Assembly: GCF_011764585.1 (NCBI RefSeq)
Contig: NZ_AP022853.1
Location: forward strand, 3,505,501 to 3,569,500
Direction of reading: 5' to 3'
DNA length: 64,000 nucleotides
Origin: Sulfurimicrobium lacus
GTDB taxonomy: Bacteria; Pseudomonadota; Gammaproteobacteria; Burkholderiales; Sulfuricellaceae
Part shown: positions 27,596 through 37,709 of the stretch, piece by piece
How positions within the stretch are numbered: position 1 is the first letter of the stretch
How the letters are laid out: each line of letters begins with the position of its first letter
Program-made: the position numbers and the translations under genes
The notes under the pieces: generated by a model
Told to the model about the DNA's origin: nothing
Database searches by the model: none
What the model saw: only the letters and a program-made list of their open reading frames with translations

Positions 27596-28960
27596 GTGTA
27601 TAGAAAAGCGTTGCTGGGCATGGCACTGCTCGGGCTTTCCGGCGTGGTCGCGGCAAACCCGTACGAATACAAGCTGGCCAACGGGCTGAAGGTCGTCGTC
27701 AAGGAAGACCCTCGCGCCCCGGTGGTGGTGTCGCAGATCTGGTACCGCGCGGGCAGCATGGACGAAGTGAACGGTACGACCGGGGTGGCGCACGTGCTGG
27801 AACACATGATGTTCAAAGGAACGCGCAAGGTGCCGGCGGGCCAGTTTTCCAAAATCATCGCCGAGGCGGGAGGACGCGAGAACGCCTTCACCAGTCACGA
27901 TTACACCGCCTATTTTCAGCAGCTCCAGGTCGACAAGCTGCCGCTGGCATTCAAGCTCGAGGCCGACCGGATGGCGAATCTGGCGCTGACGGAGCGGGAA
28001 TTCTCAAAAGAAATCAAAGTGGTCATGGAAGAGCGCCGGATGCGCACCGACGACAACCCGCAGTCGCTGGTGGGGGAGCAACTCAACGCACTGGCCTTCG
28101 AGGCTCACCCCTACCACCACCCGATAGTCGGCTGGATGAACGATCTGGAAAACATGCGTGTGGAAGATGCCCGGACCTGGTACCGAACCTGGTATGCGCC
28201 CAATAACGCCACGCTGGTCGTGGTGGGCGACGTCAAGCACGATGCGGTGTTCCGTTTGGCGCAGCAGTATTTCGGACCGCTCAAACCGCACGCCCTGCCC
28301 TCCCGCAAACCCCAGAAAGAGCCGCTGCAACGTGGTATCAAGAAGGTAACGGTCAAAGCGCCCGCCAAGCAGCCCTACGTCGCGATGGCTTACCGCACGC
28401 CGGTTTTGCGGAACGTCACCGAGGATTGGGAACCTTATGCGCTGGAAATCCTGGCGGGCGTGCTCGACGGCTATTCGGCGGCGCGGCTGAATCAGTCCCT
28501 GGTGCGGGAAAGCCGCCTGGCCAACGATGTCGGCGCCGGTTACGACGATATATCGCGCGGGCCGGGTCTGTTCATCATCGACGGCACGCCGAGCGAGGGC
28601 AAGAGCGTGGCCGAACTGGAACAGGGCATTCGCGACCAGATCGTCAAACTGCAGCGCGACGGCGTCAGCGAGGAGGAATTGCAGCGGGTGAAGGCACAGG
28701 TCGTGGCGGCGCAAGTCTATCAACGCGACTCCATGTTCTACCAGGGCATGCTGATCGGCAACCTGGAAAGCACGGGCCTCTCCTGGCGCGACGAAAAAAC
28801 ACTGCTGGCAAAACTGAACGACGTGACCGCGGCACAGGTGAAGGAAGTCGCCATCAAATACCTGCAGAACGACGGGCTCACGGTGGCCACGCTCGACCCC
28901 CAGCCACTCGATGGCAAGCAGCAGCCCCAACCCCAGGCAGGAGAATTCCATGTGCACTAA
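27596..28960 (+). CDS. M16 zinc peptidase, catalytic subunit (signal peptide)
   Basis: 454 aa from GTG 27596, directly after TAGGAGG; the earlier in-frame region back to 27200 lies over ftsY and is rejected. A signal peptide is visible (MYRKALLGMALLGLSGVVAA). The zinc-binding HVLEHMMFKGT (HxxEH) is complete, with the downstream Glu region in KIIAEAGGRENAFTS. A TATAAT at 27545-27550 marks a probable promoter. It should be a periplasmic or outer-membrane-associated protease that works with the next gene product as a heterodimer. Confidence 0.92.
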   Translation: MYRKALLGMALLGLSGVVAANPYEYKLANGLKVVVKEDPRAPVVVSQIWYRAGSMDEVNGTTGVAHVLEHMMFKGTRKVPAGQFSKIIAEAGGRENAFTSHDYTAYFQQLQVDKLPLAFKLEADRMANLALTEREFSKEIKVVMEERRMRTDDNPQSLVGEQLNALAFEAHPYHHPIVGWMNDLENMRVEDARTWYRTWYAPNNATLVVVGDVKHDAVFRLAQQYFGPLKPHALPSRKPQKEPLQRGIKKVTVKAPAKQPYVAMAYRTPVLRNVTEDWEPYALEILAGVLDGYSAARLNQSLVRESRLANDVGAGYDDISRGPGLFIIDGTPSEGKSVAELEQGIRDQIVKLQRDGVSEEELQRVKAQVVAAQVYQRDSMFYQGMLIGNLESTGLSWRDEKTLLAKLNDVTAAQVKEVAIKYLQNDGLTVATLDPQPLDGKQQPQPQAGEFHVH

Positions 28961-30278
28961 ACGATCCGCCGGCATCTGGTTTTGGAGCGTTCTAGCATTG
29001 CTGTTCTCTGGCATTGCCAGTGCCGGCCTGCCGATTCAGCATTGGCAGAGCGCCAATGGCGCCCGGGTCTATTTCGTGGAGAGCCACGGCTTGCCGTTGC
29101 TCGACGTGAGCGTCGATTTCGACGCCGGAACGCGCCGCGATACGGCAGAAAAAGCAGGCTTGGCAAATTTGACCTCGCACATGCTTGACCTCGGGGCCAA
29201 CGGAATGTCGGAAGAAGATATTTCACGCCGACTTGCCGATGTGGGCGCGCAACTTGGCGCCACCATCGATCCCGATCGCGCCGGCATGTCGTTGCGCACC
29301 CTGAGCAGCACACGGGAACGCACCCAGTCACTGGATTTGATGACAAAAATCCTGCAGCAGCCCGACTTCCCTGCCACGGCTCTGGAACGCGAAAAAGCGC
29401 GTGTTATCGCCGCATTGCAGGAAGAAGACACCCAGCCCGGCCCCATCGGACAAAAAGCCTTCCAGGCCGCGCTCTACGGCAACCATCCTTATGGGCTCCC
29501 CGGTGCAGGAAAGGTGGAAACCGTATCCAAGCTGCAGCGCCAGGATCTGCTTGATTTTTTCCACCAGCATTACGTCAGCGAATCCGCAGTCATCGCCATC
29601 GTGGGAGATGTGAGCCGGACGGAGGCGGCAGCCATTGCCGATCAACTCTCGGCCGGCCTGCCCCACGCAAATGGTACCTTGCCTCCATTGCCCGCAGTAA
29701 CGCCGCTCTCCCAGGCGGAAACCATCCGTCTGCCGCACCCGGCAAGCCAGAGCCACATCCTGCTGGGAGTGCCGGGCATGAGCCGCAGCGATCCGGATTA
29801 TTTCCCTCTCTTCGTCGGCAACTATATTCTCGGCGGTGGCGGATTCGCCTCGCGCCTGACGGAAGAAGTGCGCGAAAAGCGCGGCCTGGCCTACAGCGTA
29901 TACAGCTACTTCATCCCGCTGGCACAGCCGGGACCGTTTCAGATTGGCCTCCAGACCAAGCGCGATCAGGCAACCGAAGCGCTGGATATCACCCGAGCCA
30001 CGCTGCGCCGCTTCGTCGCCGACGGCCCGACAGCAGACGAGTTGCGCCATGCCAAACAAAATCTGATCGGCAGTTTCCCCTTGCGCCTCGACAGCAACCG
30101 TAAAATCCTCGGCTATCTCTCCTTGATCGGCGATTACAGGCTGCCGCTGGACTATCTCGACCAGTTCCCCAAGAACGTGGACAAGGTCACGCTCATGGAT
30201 GTGAAAAGCGCTTTCCAGCGCCATGTCGACCCAAAAACAATGGTGACGGTCATCGTCGGCGGCGATGGCAAAAAGTAA
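28950..30278 (+). CDS. M16-family partner subunit without zinc site
   Basis: 442 aa from ATG 28950 with GGCAGGAGAA upstream; it overlaps the catalytic gene by 11 nt. Signal peptide at about residues 1-27. The position of HxxEH reads NLTSHMLDLG, so the first His and the Glu are missing and it should be inactive by itself. The C-terminal half keeps the substrate-clamp motifs (GGGGFASRLTEEVREKRGLAYSVYS). Bacterial M16B enzymes often occur as such active/inactive pairs. It overlaps rsmD by 14 nt. Confidence 0.9.
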   Translation: MCTKRSAGIWFWSVLALLFSGIASAGLPIQHWQSANGARVYFVESHGLPLLDVSVDFDAGTRRDTAEKAGLANLTSHMLDLGANGMSEEDISRRLADVGAQLGATIDPDRAGMSLRTLSSTRERTQSLDLMTKILQQPDFPATALEREKARVIAALQEEDTQPGPIGQKAFQAALYGNHPYGLPGAGKVETVSKLQRQDLLDFFHQHYVSESAVIAIVGDVSRTEAAAIADQLSAGLPHANGTLPPLPAVTPLSQAETIRLPHPASQSHILLGVPGMSRSDPDYFPLFVGNYILGGGGFASRLTEEVREKRGLAYSVYSYFIPLAQPGPFQIGLQTKRDQATEALDITRATLRRFVADGPTADELRHAKQNLIGSFPLRLDSNRKILGYLSLIGDYRLPLDYLDQFPKNVDKVTLMDVKSAFQRHVDPKTMVTVIVGGDGKK

Positions 30279-30810
30279 TCGGGTTCGCATTGTTGGCGGC
30301 GCCTGGCGCAGCCGCCTGCTTCCCTTTCCAGAGGTGCCCGGCTTGAGGCCTACTCCGGACCGCGTCAGGGAAACGCTGTTCAACTGGCTGGGCCAGATGA
30401 TGGATGGCAAAACCTGCCTGGACCTTTTTTCGGGTAGTGGCGCGTTGGGCTTTGAAGCTGCATCGCGCGGCGCCAAGCAAGTTGTGATGGTGGAACGCGA
30501 TGCCAAGGTCGCATGCTCGCTACGCGACAACACAGCAACATTGCACGCAGAAAATTGTGAACTAGTGGTGGCAGATGCGCTAAAATTCCTGGATCAGGAA
30601 ACGCGCCGCTTCGATGTGATTTTCGTCGACCCGCCTTATGATTTTCATCTTTTGCCGCGTGTACTACCCCTGCTGCTGGACCGCCTTACCGAAGACGGCA
30701 TGGTTTACACCGAATGCGACACCACTTTGGAAATTGAGCCCGAATGGCAGGTTTGGCGCAGCGGCAAAGCAGGACAGGTACATTATTATTTACTCAGGAA
30801 AGCCAGTTAG
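30265..30810 (+). CDS. rsmD: 16S rRNA (guanine(966)-N2)-methyltransferase RsmD
   Basis: 181 aa. SAM motif I DLFSGSGALGFEAASRGA and the catalytic motif DPPYDFH (N6/N2-amino MTase type DPPY) are clear. The N-terminus VRIVGGAWRSRLLPFPE..LRPTPDRVRET is the RsmD hallmark. It methylates G966 of 16S rRNA in the assembled 30S. It is coupled to the M16 gene before and followed 12 nt later by coaD, the usual pairing. Confidence 0.95.
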   Translation: MAKSNRVRIVGGAWRSRLLPFPEVPGLRPTPDRVRETLFNWLGQMMDGKTCLDLFSGSGALGFEAASRGAKQVVMVERDAKVACSLRDNTATLHAENCELVVADALKFLDQETRRFDVIFVDPPYDFHLLPRVLPLLLDRLTEDGMVYTECDTTLEIEPEWQVWRSGKAGQVHYYLLRKAS

Positions 30811-31572
<762 letters not shown>

Positions 31573-31586
31573 TTTTTCCCGGATAC

Positions 31587-31632
31587 AATAAGCCCCGCGG
31601 GATGTCGCCATCCGCGGGGCTTATTGTTGTTT
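31587..31632. terminator. Bidirectional hairpin terminator
   Basis: A 14-bp GC-rich stem (AATAAGCCCCGCGG / CCGCGGGGCTTATT), extended by GAT/ATC, sits between the convergent ferredoxin and dynamin-like genes, with T-rich flanks on both strands. Confidence 0.85.
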
Positions 31633-33591
31633 TCAGGCCGCCAGTTGCTGGGGCGCGCTATCGAAGTCCAGCGCCTGTTCCATCTGCCGGCGCAGATTCC
31701 GCAGGTCGTCGAGCTGGGCGGTGATGACCGCTTCCATCTGCTCCAGTTCGGTAATGCGGTCTTCCAGCGTATCCGTCGCCTTGTGGATGCGCTTGATGCT
31801 TTCCAGGCGGCGACGTAGTTGCAGCTGATGCTCCCGCACCTGGGTTTCCATCGGTGCCATGACGGCTTTCAACCAGTTTTCAACATCGCGGTTGGCCACT
31901 TCATAGACGTGAATCACGCGGCTGGCGATGGTTTCGAAGAACTTGGTGGTGAGGGTGAACTGCTCGTTGGTCAGCATGTTCAGCGCCGTATTGAAGTGGT
32001 CGTTGTAGCCTTTTTCCAGCTTGGCGACTTCCTTCAGGTATTTCAGCGTCGAGAAAGGTGGCGGACTGCTTTGCGACAGGCCGTGCTCCTCGCTGAACTT
32101 CTTGTACATGCTGTCCATCATGTGCTTGATTTCTTCGATCTGCTGGCCGGACTTGTTGATATTGTCCGTCACGTCCTTGAAGAACCTGTTCATCGCGATG
32201 CTGATGCCCTTGCTGAAACGGCTGCTGACCATGGCATCGCGGGTATTCTTCACTTCCACCTTGAGGGCATCCATGCCGAGGTGGGTGAAAAGAATGTTGG
32301 TTTGTTGCGAGAACACGCTGCGTAACGCCTGGAAGCGCTGCAGGCCTTTCTCGAAGTTTTCCTTGTCGAGCTTGACCTTTTCCATCATGTGCTCGATCAC
32401 GTCTTCATTCTTGCCGCGCAGGCCCTTGAGTTCATCCAGTTGTTCGCATACCCCGCTCATGCGTGCATCGAGAATGGAATGCGTCACGCCCATCATGTCT
32501 TCGACTTCGCTCTGGGTGTTGTCGCGCACGATTTCCTGCTTGGAAGGAATCAGCTCGTCGGTCAGCGCCTTTTCCAGCGCCGGCAGACGGCTCTTGTCGA
32601 GCAGTTCGGGATCATGGTTGATCTTGGCCAGCAGACCTTTCTGCGCAGAAATGGGGAACACCTGCGAAGCCTTGATCCCCAGCAGCTCGGCGCTGATGTT
32701 TACCTGGGACTGGATTTCGCGCTCGATTTCTTCTTCGCTCTTGAGCTCGTCCCACAGGCCATCAATCTTGTTCAGCACCACCAGCCGGCCTTTTTGGCGC
32801 CCCTGCGGATTACCCACGTAATCGCGCCACACCTCGATGTCGGTCTTGGTCACGCCGGTATCGGCCGCGAGCATGAAAAGCACCGCATGGGCGTTGGGCA
32901 GCATGTTGATGGTGAGCTCCGGCTCTGTGCCGATGGCATTGAGTCCGGGGGTGTCGAGAATGACCAGCCCCTGCTTCAGCAAAGGGTGCGGGAAATTGAT
33001 GATGGCGTGACGCCAGCAGGGCACTTCGACCGTGCCGTCGGCCTGCACGGTGAAGGCGTTGTCCGGGTTGCTTTCGTCATAGAGACCGAAACGGGCGGCT
33101 TCTTCCTTGCTCACGCGCTTGACCTGGCTGACTTGCTGGAAGGCAGTCAGCATGCCTTCAGCGGAATCGGTATTGAGCGGGAAAACCTGCCACTCGTCCA
33201 CGTAGCGTTTGTATTCGGTAGTGGTGGTATCGGTGGCGCGCGTTTCGATCGGCAGCAATTGAATGCAGGCTTCGCGTCCATCTTCGTACATCAGCTCGGT
33301 GGGGCACATGGTGGTGCGGCCGGCGCTGGAAGGCAACAGACGCAGGCCGTAGCCGGCGAAGAAAATGGCGTTGATGAGTTCCGACTTGCCGCGCGAGAAC
33401 TCTGCCACGAAGGCCACGTTGAGCTTGTCGTCACGCAAGCGGTCGACAATGTGCTGAATGCGCAGATCGCTCTGGCCGTCGTTCAGTTCCTGTTCGTTGA
33501 GCCAGTTGCGATAGTTGCTGATGCTGTCGGACAGGCCGCTGCGCCATGCGCTGTATGCTTCGAAGTGTGCGACCAGATTCTCGTTTGTCAT
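31633..33591 (-). CDS. Bacterial dynamin-like GTPase
   Basis: 652 aa. The GTPase domain occupies the first 330 residues: P-loop AEFSRGKSELINA (near 63), switch-like SSAGRTTMCPTEL, DTPGLNAIG (G3) and NKIDGLWDEL (G4). The rest is long helical bundles and coiled coil (for example METQVREHQLQLRRRLESI), with no obvious membrane helix. That is the layout of bacterial dynamin-like proteins, which remodel or protect membranes; some act in phage defence. It is a single copy 125 nt downstream of mutM on the same strand, with no paired second dynamin gene beside it. The ATG at 33591 has a near-consensus spacing but a weak ribosome site. Confidence 0.9.
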   Translation of the reverse strand: MTNENLVAHFEAYSAWRSGLSDSISNYRNWLNEQELNDGQSDLRIQHIVDRLRDDKLNVAFVAEFSRGKSELINAIFFAGYGLRLLPSSAGRTTMCPTELMYEDGREACIQLLPIETRATDTTTTEYKRYVDEWQVFPLNTDSAEGMLTAFQQVSQVKRVSKEEAARFGLYDESNPDNAFTVQADGTVEVPCWRHAIINFPHPLLKQGLVILDTPGLNAIGTEPELTINMLPNAHAVLFMLAADTGVTKTDIEVWRDYVGNPQGRQKGRLVVLNKIDGLWDELKSEEEIEREIQSQVNISAELLGIKASQVFPISAQKGLLAKINHDPELLDKSRLPALEKALTDELIPSKQEIVRDNTQSEVEDMMGVTHSILDARMSGVCEQLDELKGLRGKNEDVIEHMMEKVKLDKENFEKGLQRFQALRSVFSQQTNILFTHLGMDALKVEVKNTRDAMVSSRFSKGISIAMNRFFKDVTDNINKSGQQIEEIKHMMDSMYKKFSEEHGLSQSSPPPFSTLKYLKEVAKLEKGYNDHFNTALNMLTNEQFTLTTKFFETIASRVIHVYEVANRDVENWLKAVMAPMETQVREHQLQLRRRLESIKRIHKATDTLEDRITELEQMEAVITAQLDDLRNLRRQMEQALDFDSAPQQLAA

Positions 33592-33716
33592 GGATTCCCC
33601 CGTAGCCGGTCATCGGCAATGCCATCGTACTTTAGCATAAAAAATAGATTAATCAATGTGGTCCGTGCGTGTTCTAAGCGTTTTTCTGATGCGTCGATTG
33701 TGCAATTTACGTGCCA

Positions 33717-34532
33717 CTAGCGCTGGCAATCGGGACAGTAAAAAGTCGAGCGCTGACCCTGCCTTAACAGTCGGATAGGGACACCGCATTGCCGGCACGG
33801 CTCTCCGGCGCGCCCGTAGACGAAATACTGCTGTTGGAAATAGCCCGGCTTGCCGTTGCTGTCCACGAAATCGCGCAGGCTGCTCCCCCCCGCGGCAATG
33901 ACCTGTTGCAACACGTCCTTGACCGCCCGCGCCAGCCGGTCGCAACGCGACGCGCCGACACGTCCGGCCGGCGTAGTTGGCCGGATAGCCGCGCGGAACA
34001 GCGCTTCATTGGCGTATATGTTACCAACGCCGACCAGCAGATGGCTGTCCATCAGCGTTTGCTTGATGCTGCCCTTTTTTCCGCGGGTATGGCGATAAAG
34101 CCACGCGCCATCGAAATCGTTGGTCAGCGGTTCCACGCCCAGGTGCGCCAGCAGCGGGTGACGCAGCGGGTCAGTTTCTGTCCAGATTACGGCACCGAAG
34201 CGGCGCGGGTCGCGCAAACGCATGCAAAAACCGCTTTCCAGCACCAGGTCGAAATGGTCGTGTTTTTCCGCGAGAGCATCAGACGGCAGGATGCGCAGGC
34301 TGCCGGACATTCCCAGATGCAGGATCAGCCAGCCCCGGCCGCAATCCATCAACAGGTATTTTCCGCGCCGCCCGATACCGCGAATTTCCAGTCCCGGCAG
34401 GATGTGCGCCAGTTCTGCCAGGATGGGAACACGCAGGCGGGCATCGCGCACGATAACGGCGTGGATGCGCTGGCCGCGAAGGTGCGGCTCGAGCCCGCGA
34501 CAGGTAGTTTCGACTTCGGGCAATTCAGGCAT
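33717..34532 (-). CDS. mutM: Formamidopyrimidine-DNA glycosylase MutM (Fpg)
   Basis: 271 aa from ATG 34532, giving the obligatory [14 protein letters not shown] with catalytic Pro and Glu after Met removal; an upstream start at 34562 would destroy this. It has a helix-two-turn-helix ([22 protein letters not shown]) and a C-terminal zinc finger ([14 protein letters not shown]). It excises 8-oxoguanine. It overlaps the GldG-like gene by 8 nt, so it is cotranscribed with the ABC system. Confidence 0.97.
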   Translation of the reverse strand: MPELPEVETTCRGLEPHLRGQRIHAVIVRDARLRVPILAELAHILPGLEIRGIGRRGKYLLMDCGRGWLILHLGMSGSLRILPSDALAEKHDHFDLVLESGFCMRLRDPRRFGAVIWTETDPLRHPLLAHLGVEPLTNDFDGAWLYRHTRGKKGSIKQTLMDSHLLVGVGNIYANEALFRAAIRPTTPAGRVGASRCDRLARAVKDVLQQVIAAGGSSLRDFVDSNGKPGYFQQQYFVYGRAGEPCRQCGVPIRLLRQGQRSTFYCPDCQR

Positions 34533-35865
34533 TGCGGCGGCGCCAAACGAAAATCGCGGCACCGAAAAACACCAGCGGCACGCCGATCAGGAAGCCAAGC
34601 GCCAGCGCCGAGGCAGCCGTTTTACCGAGGTTCAGTCCGGCATCGACAGTGTTCTTGGGCTGGATGGCGATGAGATTGGCGTCGCCCGCCAGCCAATTGA
34701 GCAGGTCGATGCCCAGATCGAGGTTTCCGCCTCGGCCGAGATAAGCATTGGCGAGGAAATCGCCACTCCCGATCACGGCGATGCGCTGCCGTCCCTCCTC
34801 GCTTTCCCGTTCCAGCGCGCGGCCAACCACGACCGGGCCAGCCACGTCCTGCGGCGGGTCGAAAGCGGCATGTTCGTCCGCAGCGCCGCTTTCCACCCAA
34901 CTTCGCGCCGCGGTCTCGACAAGCGGGGTGACGTGCCATGCCGGATCATCGTTGACGCCGATGGCCCGTGCGCGCGGGAAGACGGTAACGAGGTCGAATT
35001 GAGCCGTCACGGGATGCGGCCCATACTGCGCCGCCACGGCGGTGTCCGGGGCAAGCCCCAGTTCTCGCGCAGCGGGGTCGACGACCACGCCGGGGGTGAG
35101 CGCAAGCCCCAGCATTTCCGCCACGGGCTGCAGCCCGTGCAAGTCGCCGGGCTCGAGCAGCCATAGCAGATTGCCGCCGCGCGCGAGGTAGCGCTTGATC
35201 TTGTCCGCCTCGCCCGGCAGAACTTCGCTGCGCGGCTGGGTCAACACCAGCACGCTGACATCGGCAGGCACCTCGGCATCGGCAGCAAGATTCAAGGGCA
35301 CAGTACGAAACCCCTTGTGCGTCAGCTGACGGCCGAACTCGCCGAGATCATGCGGCGCGCCGCCGTCCAGCCTGCGCTCACCGTGACCGACCAGCGCGGC
35401 CACCAGCCGCTCGTGGCCGCGGGCGAGACGCATCAGGGCGTTGGTAAAGTCTTGCTCGTTGAGCGTGGAGAGATGCTCGCTGCGGCCGCGATAGTCCAGC
35501 ACCAGCTCGCCGTTGACCTGTACGCCCGCGGCTCGGGCTAGCTGCGGCAGCTCGGCGGGATCGACGAACTTGAATTTCAGATCCGGCTTGAGGCGCTGAT
35601 AGCGCGCGACGAAATCCCGGATCGGCTGGCGCAGATCGCCATATTGCGGGTCCTGCAGCGTGGCGTAAGCGGTCACTTCAAGCGCCCCCGGCATGGTGTC
35701 GAGGACTTTGCGACTGACCGGGCTCAGGGTGTGGCGACCGTTCTGGGTAAGGTCCCACTGCCAGTGATAGTGCTGGCTCAAATAACCCGCCACGCCCATC
35801 GCGGCCAGGAACAGCAGCAACAAGACCGGCTGATGGCGGCGCAACCAGGAGAGCGTTTTTTTCAT
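34525..35865 (-). CDS. GldG-like ABC-system auxiliary protein
   Basis: 446 aa. There is one N-terminal membrane helix ([18 protein letters not shown]) and one C-terminal helix ([20 protein letters not shown]). Between them is a large periplasmic domain (about 370 residues) with [19 protein letters not shown], the start of the GldG/ABC-2-associated domain. It overlaps the permease gene by 4 nt. GldA/F/G-type transporters support gliding in Bacteroidetes, but many non-gliding Proteobacteria carry them with unknown substrate. Confidence 0.87.
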   Translation of the reverse strand: MKKTLSWLRRHQPVLLLLFLAAMGVAGYLSQHYHWQWDLTQNGRHTLSPVSRKVLDTMPGALEVTAYATLQDPQYGDLRQPIRDFVARYQRLKPDLKFKFVDPAELPQLARAAGVQVNGELVLDYRGRSEHLSTLNEQDFTNALMRLARGHERLVAALVGHGERRLDGGAPHDLGEFGRQLTHKGFRTVPLNLAADAEVPADVSVLVLTQPRSEVLPGEADKIKRYLARGGNLLWLLEPGDLHGLQPVAEMLGLALTPGVVVDPAARELGLAPDTAVAAQYGPHPVTAQFDLVTVFPRARAIGVNDDPAWHVTPLVETAARSWVESGAADEHAAFDPPQDVAGPVVVGRALERESEEGRQRIAVIGSGDFLANAYLGRGGNLDLGIDLLNWLAGDANLIAIQPKNTVDAGLNLGKTAASALALGFLIGVPLVFFGAAIFVWRRRNA

Positions 35866-36599
35866 GGCAGCCGGTCCCGGTCCAGACGCAGCACGGTCAA
35901 CACCAGGAAAGTCGCTGCAAACAGCAGGAAATAGGCGACGTCCGCCGTGTCCAGCAGACCGCGATTAGCTTGCCCGAAATGCTGCAGCAGCGACAAGGCA
36001 CGCAACGGAGCGATTTCCTGTGTCGCGATATCGAGCAGCCACAAGCCGAGCGCAACTGCGATCCCGCTGATCGCGGCCATCGCCGGGTGGGCGGTGAGGC
36101 TGGAAAAATAAAGCCCCAGCGCGGCAAGACAGGCTGCCAGCAGCACTAGCCCGATCAGACCGACCGACAGCAAGCCGGCATCGAGGGGGCCGCCGGAAAA
36201 AAGAGCCAGCGCCATGGCCGCAGCAAGCGCGACGAGCAGGCAGAGAAACGCCCACAGCGCGAGGAACTTGCCCATCACGATGGTGCCGAGCGACAACGGC
36301 GCAGAAAGCAGCAGCGGCAGCGTGTGGTTGCGACGTTCCTCGGCAATCAGGCGCATTGCGAGTACCGGGGTGATCACCAGCAGTATCATGGCGGTGGCCC
36401 CGAACAGCGGCGCAACGACCATTTCCGTCACGCCGGGCGGATTGGCGAGCTGGAGCAACTGGCCTTGCACGCTGAGAAAAGCGTCCACCTGGTTGAGGAA
36501 CAGCCAGGCCAATACCAGCTGCAGCGCGCCCAGGACGGTCCACGCCAGCGGCGAGCTGAAAAGAATCCTGAGTTCCTTGGCGGCGATAGTGGCGATCAT
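35862..36599 (-). CDS. ABC-2 type permease (GldF-like)
   Basis: 245 aa from ATG 36599, overlapping the ATPase stop (ATGA). Six hydrophobic segments are visible (for example LAWTVLGALQLVLAWLFL; MILLVITPVLAMRLI; LVLLAACLAALGLYF). The conserved E-R pair in MRLIAEERRNHTLPLLLSAP is typical of ABC-2 permeases that couple to a cytoplasmic ATPase. Inner-membrane component of the three-gene system. Confidence 0.9.
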   Translation of the reverse strand: MIATIAAKELRILFSSPLAWTVLGALQLVLAWLFLNQVDAFLSVQGQLLQLANPPGVTEMVVAPLFGATAMILLVITPVLAMRLIAEERRNHTLPLLLSAPLSLGTIVMGKFLALWAFLCLLVALAAAMALALFSGGPLDAGLLSVGLIGLVLLAACLAALGLYFSSLTAHPAMAAISGIAVALGLWLLDIATQEIAPLRALSLLQHFGQANRGLLDTADVAYFLLFAATFLVLTVLRLDRDRLP

Positions 36600-37363
36600 G
36601 TCGGAGCTTCCTGTCGCGTAAGACGTACAAACATTGCTTCCAGGCCATTTTCGCATGCGCCGTCTTCCTGCCACTGACGCCGCAACTCCGCCATGTCGCC
36701 GCTGAACACGACGCGCCCCTGATGCAGGATCAGCACCCGGTCGCACAGCGCCTCGGCCTCGGCCAGGATATGGGTGGACAGAATTACGCTATGGGTACGC
36801 CCCAACGTCGCGATCAGCTCGCGGATCTCGCGAATCTGCAACGGGTCGAGGCCGGCGGTAGGCTCGTCCAGAATGATCACCGACGGGTTGTGAACGATAG
36901 CCTGGGCAATGCCCACCCGTTGCCGATACCCCTTGGAAAGGCCGCCGATCAGCCGCTTCGCCACCTCGTCCAGTCCGCAACACTGCAGCGCCCGGCTGAC
37001 GGCCGCATCCAGCTCCGCTTTAGGCACGCGGTGCTGACGCGCTGCCAGGCGCAGGAATTCGCGCACCGTAAGCTCCCGGTAGAGGGGCGGAATTTCGGGC
37101 AGATAACCGAGATTCGCCTTAGCCGCCTCGGGTTGCTCGCTCAGGTCAACACCGCATATTTCGACGCTGCCCGAACTCGGCGCTAGATTGCCGCTCAAAA
37201 TCTGCATGGTCGTCGATTTGCCGGCGCCATTGGGACCGAGCAGGCCCAGCACCTCGCCCGGATGCAAATCCAGGTCGAGCAGGTCGACCGCAACGCGCGT
37301 GCCATAACGGCGACTGAGCTTGCGCGCACGCAATGAAGGAAGGATGTCGGGCTTAGGGCTCAT
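36596..37363 (-). CDS. ABC transporter ATPase (GldA-like)
   Basis: 255 aa from ATG 37363 (MSPKPDILPSL); the earlier in-frame start at 37429 runs into the palindromic element and is rejected. Walker A GPNGAGKST, Q-loop region LGYLPEIPPLYRELT, signature LSKGYRQRVGIAQA and Walker B VIILDEPTAGLD are complete. It energises the ABC-2 permease encoded next. The start codon itself lies inside the left arm of the 37353-37624 palindrome. Confidence 0.93.
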   Translation of the reverse strand: MSPKPDILPSLRARKLSRRYGTRVAVDLLDLDLHPGEVLGLLGPNGAGKSTTMQILSGNLAPSSGSVEICGVDLSEQPEAAKANLGYLPEIPPLYRELTVREFLRLAARQHRVPKAELDAAVSRALQCCGLDEVAKRLIGGLSKGYRQRVGIAQAIVHNPSVIILDEPTAGLDPLQIREIRELIATLGRTHSVILSTHILAEAEALCDRVLILHQGRVVFSGDMAELRRQWQEDGACENGLEAMFVRLTRQEAPT

Positions 37364-37624
37364 AAATGGATAACTTGAGCATACGTTGCTGTGTATTCGG
37401 GATGGATGCAAGGCGCGAGACGCGGGCAATGGTTATTCCATTGCCAAGTCTCGCAACGCCGCAGACGCCCGAATACACAGCAACCCGTCGGGCTGGGGCT
37501 GTTTGGGGCGCATCCCGGCGTTGCGAACCGCTTGTTGTGAATGACACAACCGCACGGCACGCGCCTTGGCCTGCGCCCCAAACAGCCCCAGCGTATGTTC
37601 AAGTTATCCATTTATGAGCCCTAA
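37353..37624. repeat. 272-bp nested three-arm palindrome (MITE-like)
   Basis: Outer arms are 37353-37385 and 37592-37624 (32 of 33 bases match, inverted). Inside are two more stem-loops: a left one with perfect 16-bp arms at 37386-37401 and 37468-37483, itself containing GCAATGG/CCATTGC; and a right one with perfect 21-bp arms at 37492-37512 and 37572-37592. The element thus folds as a cross or clover. It covers the ABC ATPase start codon and separates it from the TPR gene. Apparent 83-aa ORFs on both strands are products of the symmetry. No transposase is inside. Confidence 0.85.
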
Positions 37625-37661
37625 TGTTCAAAGTGGCAAATTCAAAAGGTTGTGCCTATAC

Positions 37662-37689
37662 TTGGCGGGCGTTGTTTCCAAATTATACT
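37662..37689 (+). promoter_or_regulatory. Sigma-70 promoter for the TPR lipoprotein gene
   Basis: TTGGCG at 37662-37667, 16-nt spacer, TATACT at 37684-37689, 20 nt before the start codon. It lies just outside the palindrome. Confidence 0.55.
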
Positions 37690-37709
37690 TGAGACCCTGA
37701 GCATCCAAG

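Noticed and set aside
37366-37617. 83-aa ORFs on both strands inside the palindrome
   Set aside because: The two predicted proteins begin and end with nearly the same residues because the DNA is symmetric; it is a repeat, not a gene.
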